The notes beneath the pieces were generated by a model that was not told the DNA's origin, did no database searches, and was given only the letters and a program-made list of their open reading frames with translations. Positions 1 through 11,585 of a stretch of 64,000 nt of DNA are shown here, in pieces. The first letter of the stretch is position 1. Every line of letters begins with the position of its first letter. The stretch comes from Dastarcus helophoroides (lineage: Eukaryota > Arthropoda > Insecta > Coleoptera > Bothrideridae), in assembly GCA_028583605.1 (NCBI GenBank), contig CM053329.1:20070173-20134172 (forward strand), read 5' to 3'. Both the position numbers and the translations under genes were made by a program.

Positions 1-370
1 AGTAATAAATAAATAAAAAGAAAAAAAATATTTTGCAACATTTTCTTTAAAAATTCATTAAAAATACAGAAACGCCCCAAAATCAAAACTACATTGCTTA
101 ATATATATCTGTCAACCCTGATTTTTCCCTGAAGGCTTTTGGGTTTTTATTCAGGTTAATGTTAACTAAGGATGGTATATTTAAGATAAACTCCAAATAA
201 ATTCAAATATTTTTTTGAATTTCAATTTGCAAATTTTAAATCATTTACCTAAACCCAAATTTTTCAGATAAAAAGAGGCATAAAAATTAAAATTTAAGGT
301 CGATAAGAAATATCAAGAGAAGATTAATTTCTGTCGGAATTTTGCGATAAAATTTCTTACGAGAAATTTT
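1..370. other. AT-rich DNA without recognisable feature
   Basis: A- and T-rich sequence with homopolymer runs. I see no gene, RNA or mobile element signature before the minisatellite begins near 371. Confidence 0.5.
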
Positions 371-483
371 GCCTCACGTTATCTTGTTTTTAAACGACCT
401 TGAGTTTACGTGACATTCCAGTTCATATGACCTTGAACTCACGCGACCTTGAGCTCACACGACCTTGAGCTCACGCGACATCT

Positions 484-983
484 AGCTCACATGACCTTGA
501 GCTAACATGACCTTCAAATGAAGTGACCATGAGTTTACCAGACGTTGAATTTGCTTGGCCTCGAGCTAATGTAACCTTGAACTTACGCAATATTGAGCTA
601 ACGTAATCTTGAACTCAAGTGATCTTGAGCTTACCTGATCTTGGACTAAAGCGACCTTGAGGGCACATGACTTTGAGTTTACGTGGCTTTACACCCAGGT
701 GACCTCGAGCTCACGTGACTCTGATATCCTTAAGCTCACATGACCTTGAGCTAACATGACCTTCAACTGAAGTGACCATGAGTTTACCAGACGTTGAATT
801 TGCTTGGCCTCGAGCTAATGTAACCTTGAACTTACGCAATATTGAGCTAACGTAATCTCGAACTCAAATGATCTTGAGCTTACCTGATCTTGGACTAAAG
901 CGACCTTGAGGGCACATGACTTTGAGTTTACGTGGCTTCACACCCAGGTGACCTCGAGCTCACGTGACTCTGATATTCTTAAG
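484..983. repeat. 250-bp tandem duplication inside the minisatellite
   Basis: The segment starting GCTCACATGACCTTGAGC at 484 recurs at 734 with an exact 250-bp offset and only a few substitutions. The minisatellite therefore has a higher-order repeat level, and this block was copied much more recently than the short units diverged. Confidence 0.85.
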
Positions 984-1285
984 CTCACAGGACTTTTAAG
1001 TTAGTGTCTACTTGAGCTCATTTAGCTTGGGATCAAGTGACCTTGAACTAACGTGCCCAAAAGCTACCCTTGTACCTAACTGACCTTGACTTTACGCGAT
1101 CTTAAACTCACGTGGTATCGAGCTAATGTGAAATTGAATACACGCCCACCGAATCCTGAATTAATATGACCTTGAGGTCACGTGAATCTGATTTAAGCTA
1201 GTTTTGACCTCATGCCACCTTGACCTTACGTGACCTTGACTAATGTAACCTTGACTAAATATGACCTTGACTCCACGTGACCCTG

Positions 1286-1436
1286 AATGGCGAATAGGTA
1301 CCTTTAAAAGTCCAAATAGTGTCGCTTTCTGGAAATTCCTAATGAAGCACAGAACTCGGAAAAAAAGCATTTTACATAACTAGTCTACTTAACTCTAAGA
1401 AACTTCTGTTGAACTTTTTTGACTTGATTTTATTAG
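1286..1436. repeat. Dispersed repeat, copy 1 (partner at 2264-2414)
   Basis: About 150 bp beginning near GAATAGGTACCTTTAAAAGT and ending at TTGATTTTATTAG is nearly identical to 2264-2414, same orientation, offset 978 bp. It sits inside the minisatellite, so it is an insertion or a local duplication. No termini typical of a known transposon are visible. Confidence 0.8.
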
Positions 1437-2263
1437 TGACTCTGGCCTAAGGTAACCTTGACCTCACGTGTCTTGAATTGACATGACCTTAAGCTCAGGT
1501 GACCTCGAATTCACGTGACCTTAGAACGTGATCTTGAACCCACGTGACTTTGATATCATGTGATCTTGACTCACGTGATCTTAAACTCTAGTTATCTTAA
1601 CTTCGTATGATCTTTAATTTATCTGACCTTGTTCTAACGTGACAAATGAAATGATAAACAAAATTTCGCCTTTCTTTCAATATTGACTTCTATTTCATAT
1701 TTCGTATTTTTTTTTTTGTAAAGTTCGACTTTTTGATTTTGTTGATTTAAACTGGTTTTGGAAAATTCAACATTTATTAAAATGTTGAATTAATTATATT
1801 AAAAAAATTAAAAAATATTTGTAAAAAAATTTACCTTTTCGAAAATAAGAAACATTAAATTATACTTTTTTAAAAATTTTGGCCTTTTCTAGAAATTCTG
1901 AATAAAAATTTGTACGCACGGTTTGTCTTTAAATTGCTTCCTTTTAAACATTTTTTTATTAAAATTTTGCTTTTTTCAAAATTTCTATTTCTATCAAAAT
2001 TCAACTTTTTAAATTCGATTTTTGTCAAAATATTGGCATTTTCTAAAACAAAATTTGGTTTTCTTTTTAAATTTGAATTTTGAAATGAAATATGAATCTT
2101 TTTTTTTGGGAAATTTCAACTTTTTCGAATATTCAGGATATAATTCCCCCTAGAAAATGTAAGTTTAAAAGTAGAAAATTTTAAAACAAATTTTTAAATT
2201 TTTAAAGCACATTGTAAAATTTTAAAAATTTAAAGTTTTAATTTTTAAAATTGTGTGTTTTTA

Positions 2264-2414
2264 AATGACGAATAGGTACCTTTAAAAGTCCAAATAGTGT
2301 CGCTTTCTGGAAATTCCTAATGAAGCACAGAACTCAGAAAAAAAGCATTTTACATAACTAGTCTACTTAACTCTAAGAAACTTCTGTTGCACTTTTTTGA
2401 CTTGATTTTATTAG
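2264..2414. repeat. Dispersed repeat, copy 2 (partner at 1286-1436)
   Basis: Nearly identical to 1286-1436. The stretch 1661-2263 between the minisatellite and this copy is AT-rich low-complexity filler with no other recognisable content. Confidence 0.8.
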
Positions 2415-3110
2415 TTTTTAAATTGTTTTCTACTTGTTTAATCACAAAATCTAGTATAGCAGGACCTAGATCCTAATATCTTAGGTGTAATCTCATATGA
2501 TACTTCAAAATGTTTCATGATGTGAGTACTGAATCTATCTCGATCTTCAAGGTCTAATATTCGGTGTCATCCGGAAGCTGCGAACTTTTTAAAAGCAAAC
2601 GCCAGGATATTGAAGAAGTGGAAATACCACTTAAAAGTGTCAGAAAGCGACAATAGAGCCGTAAGGGCCCTAATGGCCGCCGCTATCGGTAAGCGATTAG
2701 TGGGTAAGGTAGGATTTGACCGTTGCCCAGTGTAAACGATGTCCTCGCCACGCCCCGAGCTCATTACAGGTAGGGAGCTACCATCAATTTAAAAACCAAT
2801 CAGAATCCGCGCTCGTCAGCCGAACGGCTAGCGTGCTCTCTTAATGACCGGTAATTTTATGTAGACCAAAAAGAAATCCTCGATTGTATCTGTGGAATAC
2901 GGCGCTGGTTTTTCACCCACCTTTTACATCTAATTCCACGTTTTTGTGCTCCATCATTTGCGATGAAAAAAAAAAGTCGGACGGTGCACAAGGTTCTGAT
3001 ACGGAGCTGGGGCCCAATTAAATTTAATTGGTTGCAGAAGCTGTAACAGGCTGCTGCATGCTGAAACATATGCGGTCGAAGCTAGTGGCGCATCCACCAT
3101 TTTTTATAGA
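2415..3110. other. Unique, GC-richer island; no gene recognised
   Basis: Non-repetitive sequence with GC-richer blocks (about 2570-2830 and 2900-3100). Short open frames on the minus strand (2567-2764, 2857-3069) have no recognisable domain. The island ends with GGCGCATCCACCAT at 3087-3100, a motif that recurs at several other unique/repeat borders in this window. Confidence 0.45.
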
Positions 3111-3137
3111 CGTTTGCGAATATTTTATGAAATATCT

Positions 3138-4011
3138 ATCTAAATTTCCATGAAAAGACAAATTTCAGAACAACATCGAAATTTTTGGTGAAACTTTTAT
3201 TCTTTTTAATAAAATTTTGATTTGATTTAAAATTTTAACAAAACGACGAAATTTGAGAAACAAATCGAAATTTCGAGACAAAAATAAGACAAATTCCAAA
3301 AACTGGAAATTTTAAATAAAAAACGTTGACCTATTTGATGACAAAGTTAAAGTTTCCAGAATAAAAAGGTGGAATTGTGAGAAAAATGACAAACTTGGAA
3401 TTTGGTGGAACGGACTAGTCCTTGGTTATCTTCAAAAATTAAAATTCAGAACTTGTCCCCTGGTACCAAGAAAGATTAAAAAATTGAAACACAGAACTTG
3501 CCCCCTGAAACCAACAAAAATTAAAAAACACAACAAAGGTTGCTCTAACGCGTTTCGACAGCCAAGCTGTCATCTTCAGAGAGAAAAAAAATCAAAAAAA
3601 AAGATTAAAAAACACAAAAAGGTTGCTCTAAAGCGTTTCGACAGTCAAATCAGCCAGTTTCTCTCCGAAGATGACAGCTTGGTTTCAGGGGACAAGTTCT
3701 GTATTTCAATTTTTGAAGATAACCAAGGACAAGTCCGTTCCACCAAATTCCAAGTTTGTCATTTTTCTCACAATTAGACCTTTTTATTCTGGAAACTTTA
3801 ACTTTGTCATCAAATAGGTCAACGTTTTTTTATTTAAAAATTCTAGTTTTTGGAATTTGTCTTATTTTTGTCTCGAAATTTCGATTTTTTTCTCAAATTA
3901 AGTCATTTTGTCAAAATTTTAAATTAGGTCAAAATTTTGTTAAAAAGAATAAAAGTTTCACCGAAAATTTCGATGTCGTTGTGAAATTCGACTTTTTATG
4001 GAAATTTAGAT
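3138..4011. repeat. Large imperfect palindrome (arms about 430 bp)
   Basis: The left arm from ATCTAAATTTCCATG (3138) is matched in reverse complement up to GAAATTTAGAT (4001-4011), with the centre near 3575. The arms stay alignable through the family A foldback in the middle and through its flanks (for example CAAATTCCAAAAACTGG against the right-arm TTTTTGGAATTTG). The palindrome is therefore larger than the foldback element itself, so a flank was copied along in inverted orientation. Confidence 0.85.
3403..3753. mobile_element. Family A foldback repeat (inverted dimer), copy A1
   Basis: Left arm TGGTGGAACGGACTAGTCC through the family A body. The centre has a GACAGCCAAGCTGTC hairpin, then an inverted right arm ending in AAGTCCGTTCCACCA. 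Family A recurs more than 20 times in this window. The right-arm sense strand carries, in order, CTGAAGATGACAGC, CGAAACGCGTTAGAGC, a pyrimidine-rich tract with TTTCAG, and a 3' end in CCACCAAAA. No protein is encoded; the recurrent short open frames here are by-products of the arms. Confidence 0.85.
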
Positions 4012-4125
4012 TTTTTTTTTCAATAACTAAGTTTGACCTTATCCTCACAATTCGACTTCTTTATTAGAACTTTGATTTTTATGAAAAATATTTGACGTCT
4101 TATCCAAAATTTTGAATTTTTTAGA
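3880..4125. repeat. Dispersed repeat E, copy 1 (partner at 14813-15065)
   Basis: About 245 bp with landmarks AAGTTTCACC, GATGTCGTT, CAATAACTAAGTTT and TTTGACGTCTTAT, homologous in the same order and orientation to 14813-15065. Here it forms the outer right flank of the palindrome; at 14.8 kb it lies between two pieces of a family A element. Confidence 0.75.
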
Positions 4126-4224
4126 ATTTGTTTTTTTTTTCTGCCTCGAAATTTTGATTTTTTCCCCTGAAAATCGTTATTTTATTAAAATATTGACTTT
4201 TTGGTTTTCAAATACAGTCAACAA

Positions 4225-6025
4225 CAGGGGGGTTATAGGGGGGCATGGTCGAATGGGGTATCATATGAAAGCGCTTCGTTTGTATATTCTAATACAATTT
4301 ATGCTTAAATTTTAACTCAAATATTTTTTGAGTTATAATAAGAAATATGCTATAAGTTACCCTTACGTCATTCTATCTCCAAAGTATATAAGTATAAAAA
4401 TCGGAAAATATTTATACTAATAAAAATTAATTAAACTTCACGTAAAAATTAACGAATTTTGTCAAAAATTAATGGGGGGTTATAGGGGGGCATGGTCGAA
4501 TGGGTTATCATATGAAAGCGCTTCGTTTGTATATTCTAATACAATTTATGCTTAAATTTTAACTCAAATATTTTTTAAGTTATAATAAGAAATATGCGAT
4601 AAGTTACCCTTACGTCACTCTATCTCCACAGTATATCAGTATAAAAATCGGAAAATATTTATACTAATAAAAATCACTTAAACTTCTAGTAAAAATTAAC
4701 GAATTTAGACAAAAATTAATGGGGGGTTGTAGGGGGGCATGGTCGAATGGGTTATCATATGAAAGCGCTTCGTTTGTATATTCTAATACAATTTATGCTT
4801 AAATTTTAACTCAAATATTTTTTAAGTTATAATAAGAAATATGCGATAAGTTACCCTTACGTCACTCTATCTCCACAGTATATCAGTATAAAAATCGGAA
4901 AATATTTATACTAATAAAAATCACTTAAACTTCTAGTAAAAATTAACGAATTTAGACAAAAATTAATGGGGGGTTGTAGGGGGGCATAGTCGAATGGGTT
5001 ATCATATGAAAGCGCTTCGTTTGTATATTCTAATACAATTTATGCTTAAATTTTAACTCAAATATTTTTTAAGTTATAATAAGAAATATGTTATAAGTTA
5101 CCCTTACGTCATTCTATCTCCAAAGTATATAAGTATAAAAATCGGAAAATATTTATACTAATAGAAAATTAATTAAACTTCACGTAAAAATTAACGAATT
5201 TAGACAAAAATTAATGGGGTGTTATAGGGGGGCATGGTCGAATGGGTTATCATATGAAAGCGCTTCGTTTGTATATTCTAATACAATTTATGCTTAAATT
5301 TTAACTCAAATATTTCTTAAGTTATAATAAGAAATATGCGATAAGTTACCCTTACGTCACTCTATCTCCACAGTATATCAGTATAAAAATCGGAAAATAT
5401 TTATACTAATAAAAATCACTTAAACTTCTAGTAAAAATTAACGAATTTAGACAAAAATTAATGGGGGGTTGTAGGGGGGCATGGTCGAATGGGTTATCAT
5501 ATGAAAGCGCTTCGTTTGTATATTCTAATACAATTTATGCTTAAATTTTAACTCAAATATTTTTTAAGTTATAATAAGAAATATGCTATAAGTTACCCTT
5601 ACGTCTTTCTATCTCCAAAGTATATAAATATAAAAATCGGAAAATATTTATACTAATAAAAATTAATTAAACTTCACGTAAAAATTAACGAATTTTGTCA
5701 AAAATTAATGGGGGGTTGTAGGGGGGCATGGTCGAATGGGTTATCATATGAAAGCGCTTCGTTTGTATATTCTAATACAATTTATGCTTAAATTTTAACT
5801 CAAATATTTTTTAAGTTATAATAAGAAATATGCGATAAGTTACCCTTACGTCACTCTATCTCCACAGTATATCAGTATAAAAATCGGAAAATATTTATAC
5901 TAATAAAAATCAGTTGAACTTCAAGTAAAAATTAACGAATTTAGACAAAAATTAATGGGGGGTTGTAGGGGGGCATGGTCGAATGGGGTATCATATGAAA
6001 GCGCTTCGTTAGTACATTCTAATAC
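4225..6025. repeat. 247-bp satellite array, about 7.3 units
   Basis: CATGGTCGAATGGG (or CATAGTCG) recurs at 4244, 4491, 4738, 4985, 5233, 5480, 5727 and 5974, spacing 247-248 bp. Each unit opens with a G-rich box (GGGGGGTTATAGGGGGGC or GTTGTAGG variant) followed by AT-rich sequence. Two monomer classes can be told apart: class 1 (CATTCTATCTCCAAAG, AATTAATTAAACTTCACG) and class 2 (CACTCTATCTCCACAG, AATCACTTAAACTTCTAG), in the order 1-2-2-1-2-1-2 plus a partial unit. The array stops abruptly at a family A fragment. Confidence 0.93.
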
Positions 6026-6026
6026 T

Positions 6027-6112
6027 GACTGACTGTACAGCCAAGTCAGCCAGTTTCTCTCCGAAGGTGACTGTTTGGCTTGTTTTCAGGGGACAAGTTC
6101 TGTATTTCAATT
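6027..6112 (+). mobile_element. Family A right-arm fragment A2
   Basis: CAGCCAGTTTCTCTCCGAAG, then TTTTCAGGGGACAAGTTCTG and TATTTCAATTT. This is a truncated family A end abutting the 247-bp satellite. It shares the variant CAGCCAGTTTCTCTCCGAAG with copy A1. Confidence 0.75.
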
Positions 6113-6609
6113 TAAACTTGAAATATTTTGGACATAAGTCGATATTTGGGTAAAAAGTCGAATTTTGTCGAAAAAATCGAAATTTTGACACAGAAAAGAA
6201 GATAAATGCTAACGAGGATAGAAATTTTATGTAAGAGATCCACTTTTTGAGAAACTAACGAATTCTCAACAGAAAAAAGTCAAATTATTAGAATAAAATC
6301 AATCTTAAAAAAAGAATATTCAAAATAACAGTCGACGTTTCAAAAAGAATAAGGAAAAGTCAAAATTTGCAGAAACTTAAAAATACAAATTCCAGAAAAG
6401 AGTTATTTTTTTAATTAGAGATAAATATTTGAGAATAAATTTTTTTTCAATAGAATATTAAATTTGTAGTCACAATTTTGATAAAAATTTATAGAAATAT
6501 AATTTTGAGAAAAAAGTCGACATTTCTCCCAAAAGCTGCATATTCGTAGAAAGCAATTGCAACGTGATTTTTGAGAAAACGTTATTAAAGCTTCAGAATC
6601 CTGGCGTAG
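6113..6609. other. A-rich low-complexity filler
   Basis: Degenerate repetition of phrases like AAAAAAGTCGAAATTTTGAG. No gene or structured element seen. Confidence 0.5.
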
Positions 6610-6720
6610 AGACACCCAAAAGCAACTTTTGTTGTGTTTTTTAATCTTTCTTGGTTTCAGGGGACAATATTTGTGTTTCAATTTTTGAAGATAACCAAGG
6701 ACCAGTCCTCTCCATCAAGA
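6610..6720 (+). mobile_element. Family A right-arm fragment A3
   Basis: Contains TGTTGTGTTTTTTAATC, TTTCTTGGTTTCAGGGGAC and AAGATAACCAAGGACCAGTC, ending near CTCCATCAAG. The hammerhead-like part is missing. Confidence 0.8.
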
Positions 6721-6834
6721 AAAAATAGAGATCTTTTAAAAAAAGATGTTTACAGACGGCGGTTATTACGTAATTATGAAAAATAGAGCAAGTCAAACAA
6801 TTTGCAATTTTTTCTTTCCAAATAATCTCTGTAT

Positions 6835-7655
6835 CTTCTTTTTTGCAAATTTGGGATAACTTGATACATATTTGATTGACATTGTCTTCGCCAGTGACTG
6901 AAAATCTTTCTTTGTCGAAGAACTAACTAGGGAAGAAGTAATTGGGGAGAAATAACCAATAAAAAATGAATCTATTTTTCTTTTTCACTTTTTTTCAGGC
7001 TTCAGCAACGAAATTTTTTTAAATTAAAGCAATGCAGTTTTCAGTTAGGTTTTTATTTAGCTTTAGCTTGTTTTTTATGCTTCTTTACAGTGATTTTTTT
7101 TGAAGCTTATTTTACTTGAAAATGGTTGAAAAACGAGCTCTTTGTCTTTAATAATCAATAACTCAATAACCAATCATCACAGAAAAATTTAGGTCATGTT
7201 TTAAAAATTTTATTCAATGCATGGGATCCCGGTAAGATATTTTGAAGAAAAAATATTCTTCTTTTATGCATATTTGGGTTAATTTGATATATATTTGATT
7301 GGCTTTGTCTTTGCCTAGTTTGTGGAAGAAGTAACTGGGGAAGAAATAACCAATAAAAAATAAATCAACTTTTTCTTTCCACTTTTTTCAGGCTTCAGCA
7401 ACGAATTTTTTTTAAATTAAAGCAAAGCAGTTTTCAGTTAGATTGTTTATTTAGCTTTAGCTTGTTTGTTTTTGCTTCTTTAGAGTGATTTTTTTTTGAA
7501 GCTTATTTTACTTGAAAATGGTTGAAAAACGAGCTCTTTGTCTTTAATAATCAATAACTCAATAACCAATCATCGCAGAAAAATTTAGGTCATGTTTTAA
7601 AAATTTCATTCAATGCATGGGATCCTGGCAAGATGTTTTGAAGAAAAAATATTTA
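6835..7655. repeat. 396-bp tandem duplication (2 copies)
   Basis: CCAATCATC[A/G]CAGAAAAATTTAGG occurs at 7170 and 7566 (offset 396). Surrounding landmarks such as CTTCAGCAACGAA and GGTTGAAAAACGAGCTC are repeated in the same order. The copies differ by small indels and substitutions. No coding content is evident. Confidence 0.85.
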
Positions 7656-10600
7656 CCCTTGCGAATTAGGAAGTTTCCATTTTTTTCAAAGTATGCTCAA
7701 TTATTGTCCTCAAAATTATAAAACAACCAATGAAATTTATTTTAAAATATGTTTAAAAATGGCTGACTTATGGTTCTTTGAAATTTAAATGTGTTACGTT
7801 CTCTCAATTTGACGCTGAAAACATCTGTGACGTCATAAAACATGATAGGAGCCTAGATCGCCTAAAGTCGCCTTGTCTTTGCCGTGCTCTTTCAGTTAAC
7901 ACTACTTCGCTGCACTTTGCAAATCTTATTCCTATTAAAAACAATCGTTATTTCGCCCTAAATAATAACCAGCAAAAAATGAGTACAAAAACTTGCTCAT
8001 ATTGTTCCTAAAAGTAGAAATACTGTTGTCTCTTGTTCTCTACGCGTGTGCTTCCTGATCTGCCACAAAACTATTTAATTTTACAAAGAAATAAATAATA
8101 GTTTTTATCGCCCTTAAACATAAATAATATTTTTTAAATAAATTGTTCTTACATAAAAGAAACCTTAAAACCAAACATTGATATCGACATACTGCAAAAC
8201 AGTTACATCACTATAACTCTAGCTAAATACATATAGTAATACTTTTGATAAGTGGAAACTTCCTAATTGTTTGAAGAAATACAAAAAAAAATACTTTTTA
8301 AGTAAAGTCATGGCTTATTTATAAATATATTAACGGGGAAGAAAAATTAACACCATTTTAAAATGTGAGAAAACTCAAACGAAAGTCGGTCCCTTTTAAA
8401 AATTTTGCCAGAAAAGTGTTGCTTAAATTCACTGAAACTGTTCCAGTTAAAATTTGCACCCTATATAATCAACCAGTGAACACTGTGGCAAAATGTTAGG
8501 TTGGTGTTGCTTATTCGAAAGTGAAAGTGGAAAAAACCTTCGCAATACGGTAGACATCAGGCTGAAAACCTCTAATTTAGGCTGAAAAAAACCCGGCGCA
8601 TCCACCATTTTCTACTTGTTTGGTTTCTGGCTTTTAAAAGTAAACAGTTAATACTTAATTGATCTGTAGAGTATGAGTTTTGCAAGTTCTGAGGAATCTC
8701 AACGGAATATGATTTTTTTAACTCAAGAATTTTTTATTGTTTAACTCAACAATATTTCTTAATAACTTCTTACTTTGGTCAATGCGATATGATCAACTGA
8801 CGCAGTACGAGTTACGTTTGGTCCCTAATAAGCGTTTAACGTGCGTACCTTGTTATACATTCTTCCTTTCGGTATGTCTCGTACGAATGTAGAAATTACA
8901 GGTTGCTTTAGTTGAAGTGTTTAAAAGTAAATTTATATAAAAGCTCGGAAACAAAAAGTTCCAAAATTACCTCTTTGTCCTTATTGCTGTGCCTCCAATA
9001 CACGCGAATCCTTCATTAGTGGAGTCGAACAAAACATACATTACGAAGAAAATAAATTAGTCCATTCAATATTGAAACCTGTAAATCGAGCTCGCTCGCT
9101 TTTTTGTTTTGTGTTTTTATTTTACTGATAAATATGGAATGATTTGCGGTTTAATGCCCTTCATTAAGCTTTTGTAGCATGTGAACGATTTTATTACTTC
9201 TAGAGTGGTTCACTAATTTTCTATTCCAAGTTCCGGAATCACAAAAAAAAAACGATTTAAATTGGAAAAAAAAATTTCATGTTTTTACAAAATGAGTTAT
9301 TTTGCCACCATACTTTTCAAACAACTTACTTTGGGACTGGCAGGTAATTTTACACAAAGAACAAGGACGTTTGTCTTTGTTTGCTGTGATCTCTTGTTTT
9401 TTGCATCAATTAAAATGGCCCCAAATTTCATCAATCACTTCGGTTGTATAATTAATGCCATTTTAGCATTCGACGTTTCTGGAACCCACAAGTTGACGAA
9501 GAAGTGATATTTAGACAGTTTAGGAGATCCCAGAAGCTTCGAAACACTCTAATGTTGCATTGCTAGTGGTTTGAAGTGTAGAAGTTGTATTATCATTAGT
9601 TTTCTGCTCTCATTTCAATTTTACAAGTTTGTGGATACCAAATGTGTTTCGAATGAAAATATTTTAAAGATTGAGTATCCCTCTCGTTAGATTCTACCTG
9701 GGATTATCATACATGGAATGGTGTTGCACAAATTAGGGAGATTGATGGAGGGAAAGGGAAAAAAATGCAATTTTTATACCGAGCTTGCTTCAAAGAAACA
9801 TTATTGTCTAAGATGTCGCTTTGCCGTGAAAAATATCAGCCATAAGTCCTTGTCGCTACGTACTGTTTGTACTGGAAAATGAAAGTTAGTGATAAATGCG
9901 TCGTTGTAATGTTTTGCATATATAAATATTATAGTTGAGGCAAGCAAAACCATCTTTCCTTGTAAGGCAGCGCCCCATTAATATCTCGATGTGGTATATG
10001 TTTCCATTTTATTTTTATTCGACGAAGGTTTTAATTTCGCCTTCTGCTATTTGTATTACTTATTAATTAGCTTAGCGCGTATTTTCTTGATTAATCGAGT
10101 CGATTATTGGGTAATTTATCGCCATTTCCTCTAAACAAATTATGATATATTGTGCTAAAATGTTTACTTAATAGTCCCATCGTTAACCAACTAAATGATA
10201 CCAACTTAACATATCGAAACATTACGATAATTATAAGCTTTTGTCTTCTTTAAATACATTGATAACAATTCATCCAATTAAGCATTATCTCGTATCAATC
10301 TGGAACACAAAATGTAATAACCCAAAAAAAAAACATTCATAAGCTTTGAGACTAATTGGTTAGGTAACTAAAATCGCATTATCCTCGAAAGTGGCGTGGT
10401 GCACATCTCCACCTCCTCCCCGAGTTTCAATCTAACGGCGCGGCCAACTTTGATAAATATACCGCCATTTTTCTTACTCTTCTTGCATCCTTTCTAACGC
10501 AAGAACGAAAATAGAATCTTAAACTTTTTTTTTGTTACGTTTCGGGTAAATGAACTTATGATTGAAGGCCAGTCTAATTGTAAATTTACCGCTTATATGA

Positions 10601-10755
10601 AAAGGAAATTTAGTCTCGGTTGGAAACTGGGGTATATGTGCAGCTTTTGAGCGTCGATTAGGAACAATTTTTATGAAAAATATACTCTAATTTGGTTATA
10701 GATAAAATGTGATACACAACGAATTCCAGGATCCCCCATCAGAGATTAAGCTTCT
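7656..10755. other. Mostly unique island without recognisable genes
   Basis: Non-repetitive DNA with GC-richer stretches, for example 10385-10500. Short plus-strand frames at 7778-8011 and 9262-9507 show no domain, codon bias or homology I recognise. The motif GGCGCATCCACCATTTT occurs at 8597. TAATTA-type homeodomain core sites are frequent around 10050-10280, but they are also expected in AT-rich DNA. It could be intergenic or intronic regulatory sequence; that is inference. Confidence 0.4.
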
Positions 10756-10759
10756 ATAA

Positions 10760-11102
10760 TGTTGTTGCGGGTTATCGGTTCGAAAGCGAAGACTTCTTGG
10801 ATTGTAGCACTTTATTTCAAAACTGATTTCAAAACACTACAATTTAAATTAACTATCAGGCTAACTAACTAACCTGATTAATTAACCGACTAACACTGTT
10901 TAATTAACTAACTGAGCGAAAAACGACTGTGTATTTATAGGCTTCCGGTTTTCTAGAACGGAATCCATACAGATAAGGTTTATCGCAAAAATATCTAGAG
11001 CGCTTATCTGCGGTATGATTCATTATCGCGGCCGCTTCCCATTATCAAATTTTTCCAGAGAATTCCTTACTAATACAATTTTTATAACTTCATTCTCTTA
11101 CA
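10760..11102 (-). mobile_element. Solo LTR, gypsy-like, copy 1
   Basis: Read on the minus strand the 343-bp unit starts TGTAAGAGAATGAAG and ends CCGCAACAACA. It has a TATA-like CTATAAATAC (10931-10940 complement) and a downstream AATAAAGTG polyadenylation signal near 10810. It aligns with the longer LTR at 58317-58686: shared GCGGCCGC, paired AGATAAG/CTTATCT motifs and terminal boxes. Flanks are ATAA and ATAT, a 3/4 match for a 4-bp target duplication. No internal retrotransposon sequence adjoins, so it is a solo LTR. Confidence 0.8.
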
Positions 11103-11140
11103 ATATGAAAGGTTATAATTTAAAGTCACTAGAAACTCTT

Positions 11141-11585
11141 TTAAAAATTGAAATACAAATCTTGTCTCCTGAAACCAAGAAAGATTAAAACACCGAACAA
11201 AGATTGCTCTAACGCGTTTTGACAGACAAGCTATCATCTTCAGAGAGATATAGTATCTCTGAAGATGATAGTTTGGCTATCGAAACGAGTTAGAGCAATC
11301 TTTGTTGTGTTTTTTAATCTTTCTTGGTTTCAGGGGACAAGATTTGTATTTCAAATCTTGTCCCCTGAAATCAAGAAAGATTAAAACACTTAACAAAGGT
11401 TGCTCTAACGCGTTTTGACAGCCATGCTATCATCTTCCGAGAGATACAATATCTCTGAAGATGATAGTTTGACTATCGAAACGAGTAAGAGCAACCTTTT
11501 GTTGTGTTTTTTAATCTTTCTTGGTTTCAGGGATAAGATTTGTATTTAAATTTTTGAGGATAACCAAGGACCAGTCCTTTCCACC
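11141..11585. mobile_element. Two family A foldbacks in tandem, A4
   Basis: Two consecutive palindromes, each an antisense arm (TTGAAATACAAATCTTGTC start) followed by a sense arm. The hinges are at about 11252 and 11451. The first ends at ACAAGATTTGTATTTC and the second starts without a spacer. Sense arms carry CTGAAGATGATAGTTTGGCT (near 11269 and 11455) and TATCGAAACGAG. The copy ends with GACCAGTCCTTTCCACCAAA. Both left arms begin at the TTGAAATAC position, not at the outer TGGTGGAACGG end. Confidence 0.85.

Larger units (their letters stand above)
371..1660. repeat. Degenerate minisatellite of ACCTTGA / CACGTG units
   Basis: Irregular repetition, with a spacing of roughly 15-22 bp, of phrases such as TGACCTTGAGCTCACG. 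I count by eye about 18 exact CCTTGA cores and many one-base variants, often joined to CACGTG or CACGCG. It is interrupted near 1286-1436 by a non-minisatellite segment that recurs at 2264-2414. TGACCTTGA is the reverse complement of the FTZ-F1/ERR-type monomer nuclear-receptor site, and CACGTG is an E-box. Whether proteins bind here is not shown. Coding potential is absent. Confidence 0.85.

Noticed and set aside
3484..3777. Recurrent short open frames with peptides such as [19 protein letters not shown] or LKMIAWLSKRVKATFVV
   Set aside because: They occur in many places only because the family A arms are repeated; each is a translation of a foldback arm, ending wherever the copy ends.
4225..6025. 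CRISPR-like array
   Set aside because: Units are 247 bp without alternating short repeat and variable spacer, and the DNA is eukaryotic.
9262..9507. 81-codon frame as a small secreted or membrane protein
   Set aside because: Hydrophobic stretches are expected from T-rich DNA; no supporting homology or regulatory context.
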